Origin: Citrus sinensis
Lineage: Eukaryota; Streptophyta; Magnoliopsida; Sapindales; Rutaceae
Length of the DNA: 64,000 bases
Assembly: GCF_022201045.2 (NCBI RefSeq)
Contig: NC_068561.1
Location: forward strand, 25,550,501 to 25,614,500
Reading direction: 5' to 3'
The translations under genes were made by a program, and so were the position numbers. Of this stretch, positions 23,801-33,595 are shown piece by piece. The notes beneath the pieces are model-generated. The model saw only the letters and a program-made list of their open reading frames with translations, did no database searches and was not told the origin of the DNA. Position 1 is the first letter of the stretch. Each line of letters starts with the position of its first letter.

Positions 23801-25086
23801 GGCAATCCCTAAGTTACGTTTAACGTAACTTACAGTCTGGCTAACCTGAACCGTTAGATATCTTTCATTTCAATCCAACGGATATTGTTAAATTTATCAA
23901 AAATAGTAACAAATGGCAAACCGGCTAAATTGGTTAATTCTAAACAAAAAAATGTTCAAAATGAAGGAGAATGATCGAGATAAATAAAATCGAACTTTGA
24001 CTGAAAACGAAGCATATCAGTGTAAAGCTTTTGTTCCGATTTTGAATCGAGATTGACATATATCCATTGATGATTGATTGCTTTGTTGCCGTTGAATTAC
24101 AGAACGGCCACGAAAGCCAAAGAAGAGGAGAAGAGTGGGAGGGGGATGCAATTGCAGGGGTACAAAGTAGAAGGATTGTCGATAGCAATTTGGGGAAACG
24201 TCTCAAATTTCTTCAACCATTTCCCCAGGTACCGAATCAAGCTCATACCATCCAAGTTACTTATTGGGGAGGAAAGCATCACCTCATCAATGTTTGAAGA
24301 TGCTAACAAATAATGCATACAAAGTTCAGAAACTGAAAATCCATCATGTGCAACCATCAACAGTATTGAAGCCTCCTTCGCCAAACACAATTTCTTCCTA
24401 GACGGATTTTCATCGCTTGCCTTCTCAATAGCTAACAAGGCTTGGCTCTCCCATTCCATCCTCACACTACCCATGCTACCATAAGCATCTTTAAGTGGAC
24501 AAAGAAAGTACTTCAAAATGCAAAGTAACTCAGACGATCCAAGATCTAGAGAATATTTAAACACAAAGACAAAGCCAATCTGACCTCTTTTCTGTTGCAA
24601 GTCTCATAACCAAATTCGATTACGAAGGATGATCAACTAGCCCATGAACTATCAAAGTCTCCACCAATTCCCAAATCCTCAAACTGATGCATGCTTCCAA
24701 TGCCAAAGATGCCACATCTCGACCCATTAAAAAGCCAACCTTTTCAATCAAACCCCGAGTATATCCACTATCAAATCTATTAATCCTAGTAGAAATTCCA
24801 ACTTTCACACTAATTTTCTCGAGATATGAGTTCAAAATCCCAATAAATGGAGGATTGTGTTGGACGAGAAGAAACTCCTGTTGCTTAAAGTTCATGGTGT
24901 GTTTCTAATGGTTAAAACGGCGTCGTTACTTTTGTCACAACTGGTTATAGAAGCTTTTAGTAACCGGCTGGTAACCGCTTAAAACGGTTTTATTTTATTG
25001 TTGTCATGTACACCTGGCATTTGCTTATTGGTTAAGTAGTCATATCACAGGCTGTAACTTACGATAAATGTAACTTAGAGAGGTCC
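23801..25086. mobile_element. Second Pack-MULE-like element
   Basis: The left end GGCAATCCCTAAGTTACGTT pairs with the reverse complement of the right end, GGACCTCTCTAAGTTACATT, and similarity continues through ATCGTAAGTTACAG. The flanks are AT-rich; a target duplication is present only as a degenerate ATTAA-type match, so the boundaries are less firm than for the first element. The interior carries a frameshifted fragment of a host gene on the minus strand (24097-24895) plus upstream DNA, and no transposase. Confidence 0.6.
24097..24895 (-). pseudogene. Frameshifted fragment of an uncharacterised plant gene
   Basis: Two minus-strand frames belong to one former exon. The first starts at 24895 (MNFKQQEFLLVQHNPPFIGI) and runs to a stop at 24620, ending LVETLIVHGLVDHPS. 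The second (24600-24097) resumes with SLDLGSSELLCILKYFLCPL, then LLMVAHDGFSVSELCMHYLL and ends after SLIRYLGKWLKKFE, where the likely intron junction is read through. The frame breaks around 24560-24620. The pattern fits an uncharacterised helical plant protein family, but I cannot name it. It sits inside the Mutator-type element, so it is most simply a captured copy. Confidence 0.6.
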
Positions 25087-25099
25087 ATTAATTAAATGA

Positions 25100-26640
25100 A
25101 AGATAAATTCCTACCCATACTGTACCCTGCACCTACTCAAACAATAAAAATTAAATTCATTTATTACGGATATTGGTTCAGATCGAATATGTACAAATAA
25201 TATTGACATCCCTGGTTGTGGTCTCTCATACAAACTTGATTGAAAAGTATAGTTAGATTATTTATATGAATACTAAAAAAAAAAAAAAAGAGGCCCCGAT
25301 TTCAAGATCATGAGACTTTGATTCTGATACATAAACAATTTTATCCAACATTAGCGGTTAGGTATAAATGAAAAATTAGATTTCATGCACGCACCGTTAG
25401 GATAATTACTGATTTTCCCATTTCAATAGAAATTTCATTAGAGTTTGATTGGCTTAACTGGATTTGATTTCTTTACAATTACAAATGTACAGCTTTCATT
25501 GGGATGTGTGACTGTAAAGTCAACTCCATTCGTGGTTCTATTTTAATTTTGTGATTTACTTTTACAAGTCATTCAGCTTTAGGTTATTCAAAATAGAGAC
25601 AAAAAAAAAACATGTTAATCTTAATAACCCATTTCATTCTTGAAAAAATGTTTTCCCATTCCGTGCCCATTGTGGCATGCCGCCTAAAATAAAAGCATAT
25701 CCATATGTTACCCATTTGTAACAAAGATTAGTGCGCATAAAAAGTAGAAAGCTTTTGATTACTTTGCCTAAAAAGCAAGAATTCCAACCCCCCCAACTTG
25801 ACACCTCCGTGGGAGAAGACCTAACTTGAAATATATACTTTTAGCACTTAATTTGATACCCAAAAGTTGATCAACTTGACCTTAATTAATTTATTAGATT
25901 ATGATTAAAATACTCGTTCATTATAAGATTTTTTATTTAAAACAAAGTTAAAAATATTGTAATTCAATGTGCCAAATATTGCTAAAAGTTTGAGATCAAT
26001 AATTCGTAATTTCGTCCACTAAATTATGAAAATTTGAGGATTCCTATTTAACATGTGTTGTACTAGGTTATATGTTATTCATATTAATCTGTTCAGTGTT
26101 GTAATAAATTTAATCTAGGTGGACACTGAATACATAAATAATAGACGAAGCAAAAGGGATTTAATTTTTTTATTTATTTTAGTTTCACGTGAATACATAA
26201 ACACGCGTGCTTAGGGATAGGGATGCAATTATTCATAAACCCTTGAACACATGCCGTTAATCCACAACTAATTAAACTAATGTTAATTAGCTATTATTTC
26301 CCCTTAATCAGTTAATCCTTTTGTTTAAGAGCAAACGGGTTAAAATTACATATAAGTACGAAGGAGTTCTTTGATTAAAGCATTACGAGACTTATTACAT
26401 TATTATGTCATCCAAATAACAATTCACTGGATGATTGTATCATATAATAGAGATGGTTTATATTTTTGCTGGAGGGATTGATCTTACAAAACAAAGTATG
26501 TATATGTTTTCTTTTTCAAAGTTGAACAACATACATAGATCTACACAGTTCATGTTTATGCATACAATTTTGTAGCATTTGACACTTTAGAGTCTGACCT
26601 AATATATAAAAAGAAGTGGTAACTAAAAAAAAGTAGCTAA
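25100..26640. other. AT-rich intergenic DNA, no gene seen
   Basis: There are no open frames of note. Poly-A tracts lie near 25277 and 25603. Confidence 0.5.
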
Positions 26641-26660
26641 TTATCTTTGAAAATAGAAAT

Positions 26661-27070
26661 GGAGCATTACCATTTTACAACCTAATGTTTTCTGATATAT
26701 CACTTTACCACCTAACTTTTATCATTTTAACACCAAATTGTTAAAGTTAACATAATTTTTAATTATAGTAAAATCTAATTTAGCCCTACAATATGTAAGT
26801 GTACCTTAATCTTCTAAGTTTGAAAAATACAAAATTAATTATATACCAAGAAATAATGCTTTTATCAAATGATTATTTTATATATCTAAAAATAATTAAT
26901 TGATAAAATTGTAAATTTTATACATTGTGAAATTTCTAAAATACTAAATATACTAAAATTCTTAAAATATCCTTTTGAGATCAGTAATTTATTAATGGAA
27001 TTAACGATTTAGTAGTAAAATGATAAATTGATATATCGAAAAACACTGGGTAGTAAAATTATAATATTCC
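26661..27070. mobile_element. Small Mutator-like MITE related to the one at 15378
   Basis: The left end GGAGCATTACCATTTTAC pairs with the reverse complement of the right, GGAATATTATAATTTTAC, and similarity continues through TGTTTTCTGATATATCA. The flanks AATAGAAAT (26652-26660) and TAAAGAAAT (27071-27079) match at 7 of 9 positions. It is non-coding. The shared TAATGTTTTCTGATATAT word places it in the same family as the element at 15378-16151. Confidence 0.7.
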
Positions 27071-27181
27071 TAAAGAAATTTATATTTTTTTTACTTTTCT
27101 TGAATAATCATTTTATGTAAAGAAGTCTAGCATATATAACTTTTTATCTGTTGGGAGAAAAAAAAATAGTTGACGTTTGAT

Positions 27182-27203
27182 AAAAAAAAAAAAAAAAAAA
27201 AAA
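27182..27203. repeat. Poly-A tract
   Basis: About 22 consecutive A residues. Confidence 0.85.
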
Positions 27204-27891
27204 TCCCTCTTGGAACCAAGTCATCCTTATTGGATCGCAAGAAACAAGATAATTAGTCAACTGAAAAATTATGTACATTTGTATCCAAGTTTCTAAATAC
27301 TGAAAAAACGTAATTTCATAAACAAAGTTGTTCAAGATATTAATTTTTTTTTTGAAAGATTCAAGATATTAATTTATGAAACGTAATATAATAAACAACC
27401 TATCAGAATTTGAGAGTAATTTTAATAAAAGCAAGATAGATTATATAATTAATTCTTCAATTAGCTGTAACAAAAATATTAAAACAAGCCACTGAAACAC
27501 ACGCTTTGCTGCTGCTTTGCAAGCCTGTTCTGTACCTTCTTCCATAAACCTGTTGACAAAAGCTAAAAAAAAAAAAAATAATAATAATAAAATAATCTTA
27601 AAATGTGATTATAAGATCCTCTCCCACAAACTCAGTTCAAACAGTAGCAAAAATACTTGTTTTTCTGGCAATACCAGACGCAGTTTCGATGTTTCCAAGT
27701 CTTTGCATATACAAACATAGCAAAGTTTGAATTAGTTTTCTATCTTTAATTATTTGCAAAATTTAAGTGCCCCAAATAACATGCATTAAAGTCTCTTCAT
27801 TGGATCCGAAACCTGAAACGCTTTCCAAGAAGCCAAAAGCCGGAAGCGGAAGCTGTTCTTTATTAATTGTTGCCACCACCTCGTCCGCTCA

Positions 27892-27898
27892 TATAAAT
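27892..27898 (+). promoter_or_regulatory. TATA box of the small peptide gene
   Basis: TATAAAT, 51 bases before the ATG at 27949, in a plausible position for a gene with a short leader. Confidence 0.45.
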
Positions 27899-27948
27899 TA
27901 AAAACAAACCAAACCCTGAACCCATTTCCTGAAATTGTCAAAGAAATA

Positions 27949-28434
27949 ATGGGCCGGTTTTGTTTTTACAAATTGCTTCTTGTTTCAGTGCTTCTGCTTC
28001 TCTCCCTTCCCCATGGTAGTACTGGTAACCGCCATAATTTTTTATTACGCTCAGGAATTTGTTTTCTTTTCATTTTTAATTCACTTTTTCTTCTTATTAT
28101 TATTATTATTATTTTGGGCTCTTAATCAGCACTTTCTTTTAATTTGTCAACTTTCAGGATTCAGTAGACAACTGAAGGAATCTGTTGAGTTTGAAGATTC
28201 CACAGTTCATGTGCAGGTTGGTTTTTTAATATTTTGGGTTTTTCGTTTTTCGTTTATTATTTCATCCATCTGTTTTCCGTTTTTCCTTTGCAAATTTCTC
28301 ATTACATAAAATTATTCCAGGAAGCTGGAGCAGAACCAAGGGAGATGATGGAACTGATGGATTATAAAGATCCCGGGCCAAACACGAACCCGAAATCTGG
28401 ATTCATGCTTAGTCCTCCACCACAGGCTCATTAA
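27949..28434 (+). CDS. Small secreted peptide precursor, possibly tyrosine-sulfated
   Basis: Three exons: 27949-28015, 28158-28216 and 28321-28434, with GT-AG introns, giving 79 residues. Residues 1-23 (MGRFCFYKLLLVSVLLLLSL then PHG) form a clear signal peptide. The mature part is short and acidic (RQLKESVEFEDSTVHVQ) and ends with MDYKDPGPNTNPKSGF and a proline-rich tail. An Asp-Tyr pair followed by Pro-Gly-Pro-Asn and Asn-Pro-Lys recalls plant sulfated peptides of the PSY type, where Asp-Tyr directs sulfation and the prolines are hydroxylated. The match is by pattern only; the family is not proven. A second in-frame donor at 28025 would add three residues (82 in all). The precursor's size, secretion signal and conserved-looking C-terminus make it a likely signalling peptide. 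Confidence 0.7.
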
Positions 28435-28560
28435 GTGGAATGTTTTCTTGTTGCTTCTCTGTTTTCTGTTTTCATTAATTTACTTTTCATGTTTCTATGT
28501 GACTTAGTATAGTGGTTTGTGAAGAAGTTGAATCTGAATATTGTTGTAGTTGTTGTTGGT

Positions 28561-28578
28561 TTTTTTTTTTTTTTTTAA
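28561..28578. repeat. Poly-T tract in the 3' flank of the peptide gene
   Basis: About 17 T residues. Confidence 0.75.
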
Positions 28579-28599
28579 GGGTCGTTTTCTAAAGAGACT

Positions 28600-29144
28600 T
28601 TTGGTTCTCATGAGTTGTATTCAAGTGAATTGCTATACAAAAAATAAGCTCAATGTTGGTGTGTCTAAACAGATATTTTACTTCAATATTTCATATTTAA
28701 GAGCACAGTGATTGAATGAATTGAAACAGAGACCACTGCATTTAGATATTTAGTTCTCAAATACGCTCCAATAAAACAAATTTATATTATATGAAGAGAG
28801 GAGTGATGGTAGTATGCTTGCACAGTGATTGAATGAATTGAAACAAACCATTGCATTTAGGTCTCAAATATTGCTTTAAGAGTGGAAATTTATAGTATAC
28901 GCAGCTAAATAGTAGCATTCTTCTTATGCGGCTTACATGTTTTGCAAAAGAATTATGCCATCCTTATTCCCTTTAAATACTTGATTGAAATACTTAATGA
29001 TGCAACATCTTGTGTTCTTTAACTCCTAAAATTGCAGAAATTGAAATAAGCATCTTGTATTCTTTAACTCCTAAAATTACATCCTGCCTACAATTAGCCT
29101 ATAAGAAATTGTTGAAGTCTTGAGTGAAATATAAAATACATGGA
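28600..29144. other. Flanking DNA, no gene seen
   Basis: Two related segments containing GCACAGTGATTGAATGAATT followed by GAAACA occur near 28704 and 28820, suggesting a short local duplication. No coding evidence. Confidence 0.4.
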
Positions 29145-29152
29145 TCTAATTG

Positions 29153-29846
29153 TAGGGATAGCAATAGGGTGGCGTGAGGGTGGGGAGGCCTACCCCATTC
29201 CCCACCCCGTTAGAAATTTTTGCCTTCATTCCCCACCTCATTCCCCAATAAATTTAGTGGGGTGGGGACGAGGAATCTCCATGTGGGAAATATTTTCCCC
29301 ATCCCCACCCTATTCTCCATTTATCTATTTTATATTAGGTATAAATATATGATTTCAGTAAGTTAAAAATTAGAGACTTAAAATAAAATCATCACCATAT
29401 TATAAAGTATTTAAATTCTTTTAAAAAAAATATCTAAAAGTTTGAAATAACATCTTAAAATGATATTAAAAGTAAAAAATATTTAAAGAGCGTAGAACTT
29501 TAAAAAAGAAAAGAAAATATAACAATGTTTCATAGTTGAAAAATATTATAGAGTTTTCTTTCATTCATATCCTGTTTATATTGCATAAAAATTAAAAAAA
29601 TATTAATTGACATTATAATTCATAAAATAAAAATTATTAAATAAGAATTAAAAATATATTTATATATAATGGGGATTGGGGTGGGGGTGGGGTGGGAAGT
29701 GCAAAACCAAACCCCACCCCATTAAGAATTTAAGAATTATTTTTCTCCCACTCCCCATCTGATTCTTTAAAAATTATTTAAAATTTTTTCTATTTGAGGT
29801 GGAGCTCCATGGGGCTCCAAACCCGTAGAGAATGTTGCCATCTCTA
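29153..29846. mobile_element. hAT-type non-autonomous element
   Basis: The termini TAGGGATAGCAA (left) and TAGAGATGGCAA (reverse complement of right) match at 10 of 12 positions. A perfect 8-bp direct repeat TCTAATTG flanks the element (29145-29152 and 29847-29854), the duplication size typical of hAT transposons. Next to each end are subterminal CCCCACCCC/GGGGTGGGG tracts pointing inward. The 694-bp interior is AT-rich and has no transposase. Confidence 0.85.
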
Positions 29847-29940
29847 TCTAATTGGGTCCGTAAGAGTTGATATGTGAGTCCAATTGGGTCTTTATTATCT
29901 TTAGTGCTTTTAGTTTAAGCTGACACCCGTTTGAAGGTTG

Positions 29941-29965
29941 AGAGAGAGTGAGAGAGAGAGAGAGA
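29941..29965. repeat. GA dinucleotide repeat
   Basis: A GAGAGAGAGTGAGAGAGAGA-type run. Confidence 0.8.
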
Positions 29966-30346
29966 TCAAACTTGGAGTCATCAAGTGGTGCCAAAAGAAT
30001 TTTCTTGATTTTTGCTGTAGCAAATTTATATGGGCTTGGTTTGGGCTTATTAGCCCATAAGCTATTCCAATTTATGTTTTTTTTCGACCATGTAGTTAAA
30101 ATCTGCCAATAGACTTGTAGTCCATTAGCACCACCCATGCACTTACGGGTTCAAGTCTTAGTTATGAATTTAATTCTCCTCCTAATAAAAATCGAGTAGG
30201 GGTAAAATTATCTCTTCATAATTTGAAGTAAAATAAATATTTTCCGGTATTGTAGAGGATAGAATTGAAACTTATAGCAGAATTATCACGAAAAGTCCAA
30301 TTAATTTCTTATTATAAGTATCAATAAAGTTTTAATGGTAATATAT

Positions 30347-30724
30347 ATATATATTTTTTTTGAAACTGATTAAGCATCAGGATACTGCATTACACAGATA
30401 TATATACAACTGCTATGACAGCAGGTCATTACAGCTATGACAGCAGGTCATTACACTGATATTTACAATCAGATATATATACATGGGACTTATATTATTA
30501 CATTTTTATTCTATGAAGTACATGCCCATCCCAAATACCCCTCACGGAGGAGGGATGTCTCTACTCCATTCGCATTTCGCAAGTGAGAAAGACGTTTATA
30601 GAAATCTCCACACAATTATGTTTAATTGGAGGAGGTTGAGTCCGTGGGACTCGAACCATTGCCCTCATAGTCATGCTTAACTTTGAGGACAATGGTCTAC
30701 CACTGGGCTACAAGCCCAAGTGGC
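30347..30724 (-). mobile_element. tRNA-derived SINE
   Basis: On the minus strand the 5' end has a perfect RNA polymerase III A box, TAGCCCAGTGG (about 30701-30711), and a perfect B box, GGTTCGAGTCC (about 30646-30656), as in tRNA-derived SINEs. The 3' end is an A-rich tail (TTTCAAAAAAAA) near 30350. A 14-bp direct repeat TAATGGTAATATAT flanks the element (30333-30346 and 30725-30738), a target-site duplication of the kind made by LINE-driven insertion. Inside, GCTATGACAGCAGGTCATTA occurs twice in tandem (30411-30455). It is not a working tRNA gene. Confidence 0.85.
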
Positions 30725-30744
30725 TAATGGTAATATATTAATGT

Positions 30745-30768
30745 ATATATATATATATATATATATAT
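30745..30768. repeat. TA dinucleotide repeat
   Basis: Tandem TA units just downstream of the SINE target duplication. Confidence 0.75.
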
Positions 30769-30774
30769 AGTTAA

Positions 30775-32200
30775 AGTCCATAAACATGACGTGACCGCTC
30801 AATGCGCTAACAAATCCACTAACTTAATGATAATTGGTTCTGGGTTTCCTTGAAGCTTCTATATAGCAAAATACACGTTTCTATCACCTTCCACCACTAC
30901 CCTAATGAGGAGTGAACCAAATCTATCTTTTATTCAAATGCTTCGTGTCCATAAAAATTGCTTTGGCCGGCCCCAGTGGGATTAGTTCGCGCAAGTCAAG
31001 ATTATCTAACATGAATTTACTCGTACCCACCCACATTTTTATTTGCAATTTAATTTCTACTGCAAATAGTTAATCATTTTTGGGGTCCTTTTCAATAAAT
31101 ATGCAATTCAATTGCATCAACTTTATTTATAGCTATGATTTAGTGTCTATTTAGTGTGGTTTATTTATTGGTCAGAAGGGTATATTTAATTTCTTAAATT
31201 ATTTTTAATTATTGTTTAGCTAGTTTTTGCGTAAAATTTTTGAAGATTAAATAAATTATTTTATCTTTATTAACAAAATCTCAAATTTTTAAAACTTGTC
31301 TATTAAACTAATTTTATAATTTTTAATAAAAAATTTTATTAACAACCAAACAACTAATTTTTTTAATAAAATTTATTTTTGTAAAACTCTATTTAAATAA
31401 GCTCATTTTACAAATTATACCAAACAGAACCTTAATCAATCAATTATCTATTCTAGGTAACTACAAGATGACTTGTTAATCACGTAAATACCAACAAAAA
31501 AAAATTACAATAATTTGATTATGCTTATGCTTAACATATTGGATCAACTTAATTTGATATAATTCATGCTTTAATTTGTTAAACCCCAATGCGGGAATCA
31601 TCCAACAATGCAATTACAGTATTGACGTATACGCATGAATTGGAAAGACAAAAATCGTTAGACCATGGAGAACCTAATTCCCCTTCTCTGACGTCCAAAA
31701 CTTGTCCAAAACCAAAACGTGCAAGAAGAGATTGAATTTTTTGTCACGAGACTCATCTCCCAAATTTTCAATGTCTAAAATTCCACAAAGACCATAACCA
31801 AAAAGTTTCCATGACATTTCCTTGCATGAAACCTACAAAAGAGTTGCCCCAGATTGACCAAACTGATGGCTGCTTAAAAGCCACAATATTAAAAACAAAA
31901 CAAAGCAACCTTGTATTCTCAGTTTGTCACTTCCAGGAAACTCTCAAGCAACTGTGCCTTCGAAATTTTCTTGTAAGATTAGTCTACCCTGTGTGATGAA
32001 AGCACCAGATTCTTGGGAAGTCCCTGTCCCATATTTAAATAAATCAAAATAAGTGGCAGTCCAGCCAACGAGATTACGCCATGTACGCAACAATGGATAC
32101 ATGTCACAATTTCATTGCATAGAAGATTTTTCCACCAAATTGACCATTTCTTTCTTCATGCGCTTTCCATGCGGCCGCCGTTGAGCAGTTTCCCTGAAAG
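30775..32200. other. Intergenic DNA upstream of the CML gene
   Basis: No gene seen. Around 31140-31440 the DNA is very AT-rich and ends with ACCAAACAGAACC, a word seen at ends of some small plant elements, but no paired end was found. Two TTGACC words, the W-box core bound by WRKY factors, occur near 31854 and 32141. Confidence 0.4.
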
Positions 32201-32218
32201 CTCACTGCTTTTGATGCC

Positions 32219-32227
32219 CTTTAAATA
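32219..32227 (+). promoter_or_regulatory. TATA-like box of the CML gene
   Basis: TTTAAATATA about 90 bases before the ATG at 32317. Confidence 0.4.
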
Positions 32228-32316
32228 TAACAATCCTCTGACTCTTTCCTCACATCAAATTCCATGTAATTCATTTTCTCATATCACCAAAAACATCTTA
32301 TAGTTTCAACATTGCT

Positions 32317-32949
32317 ATGGCTGCTAACAGTTTTTACTGCTTAATTACAATGCAAAAATCACCAGGAAACAAGAACCAACACCCCTTTAATCAATTCTTT
32401 GCATTCATTCAAGGCTTTTTGTTTCATAAGTTTCTAACAATGATCAGTTGCGTTAACACTTTTTTCTTAAGCCATCGTTCTTTTGTCCAATCCCAATTTG
32501 AGTCTTGCGAGTCAAGAAATTGGGATGAGAAGAGCCAAGATTTTAAGTTGTGCAGCAAACAAGCTTCCTGCAATGAGAAGAAACATGACGATGAGAGTCT
32601 CTCTAGAGATCAAGTGGAGACGGTGATGACAAACTTGACACTTTTTTGCAGCCCCGAAGGCGAGGAGCTTCCGCAGAAGGTCGGTTCCAGAGAGCTTTCC
32701 AGGTTGTTTGAGGAGAAAGAACCAAGCTTGGAGGAGGTGAAGGATGCTTTTGATGTGTTTGATGAGAACAAAGATGGCTTTATTGATGCCCTGGAGTTGC
32801 AGAGAGTGCTCTGTATTTTGGGCATGAAAGAGGGATTCCAGCTGGAGAACTGCAAGAAAATGATCAAAACTTTTGATGAAAACGGAGATGGAAGGATAGA
32901 TTTTAAGGAATTTGTAAAGTTTATGGAGAGTAGCTTTGTTGAATCCTAA
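32317..32949 (+). CDS. Calmodulin-like calcium-binding protein (CML45/46-like)
   Basis: Single exon, 210 residues. Two EF-hand loops are intact: residues 149-160 (DENKDGFIDALE) and 187-198 (DENGDGRIDFKE). Both keep the acidic residues at loop positions 1, 3 or 5 and 12, and Gly at 6. The N-terminus has a hydrophobic stretch (about residues 25-52: FNQFFAFIQGFLFHKFLTM and following) before a polar linker, which is the layout of the CML45/46 group, so membrane association is possible. It should act as a calcium sensor binding target proteins. A second in-frame ATG (residue 12) is an alternative start. The ATG used has GCT after it, a favourable plant context. No introns, as usual for this group. 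Confidence 0.88.
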   Translation: MAANSFYCLITMQKSPGNKNQHPFNQFFAFIQGFLFHKFLTMISCVNTFFLSHRSFVQSQFESCESRNWDEKSQDFKLCSKQASCNEKKHDDESLSRDQVETVMTNLTLFCSPEGEELPQKVGSRELSRLFEEKEPSLEEVKDAFDVFDENKDGFIDALELQRVLCILGMKEGFQLENCKKMIKTFDENGDGRIDFKEFVKFMESSFVES

Positions 32950-33595
32950 TTAATTTACGCAATATAAGTAACACAGCTTGGTGTTTACCTTATTCCTTTC
33001 AATTTCAATTTTTTACTTTTGTTTTTCCTCCGCAGTTCTAATATGAATATCTACGCAACTTACATTAGATGTTCCATTTTATTCTCTTCTGATTGCTTCA
33101 AATATAAAAATCAGATAAAAAGGAAGAAATTAACAGAGTTCTGATAAATATTGTCACCGTTCATTAATATTTTGCAGAATAATTTTATAGAGATTAATTA
33201 TTCTAGCTGCTGCTGAAGTGGAGTTCCGGCAAAAGAATTTCTCAAACTCTGGTTCTGGAGTCTCTAAGATTGAATTGCACTTCCTTTTTTAAAAACCAAA
33301 CCGTATCATCAATTTACAATTGAACCTTGAGCTGTGGCTGTAGCAGTGTGGTTAGGTGACTCAGGTTTATATGGCATGAATGCTTGATGCTGGAAGTCAA
33401 ACAACTAGAAGAAAAGTTCCCGGAGTATCTCAATATCAGAAAAAAGAGCATTATATAATATCCTGTTGGCACAGATTTCCAGCAAGCTTGGTGGCGTTGG
33501 ACGGCCATAGAGGCTGATTTTTTGCCAGCATGCTCATCTTCGTAGCATCCAAGCATTCAATCTTTCACCATATGACTCAAATACCCATCAAATCT

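Noticed and set aside
30126-30240. B-box-like GGGTTCAAGTCTT region
   Set aside because: Lacks an A box at the right spacing and has no flanking duplication.
30640-30724. tRNA gene on the minus strand
   Set aside because: The A and B boxes are perfect, but the sequence does not fold as a tRNA and belongs to the SINE.
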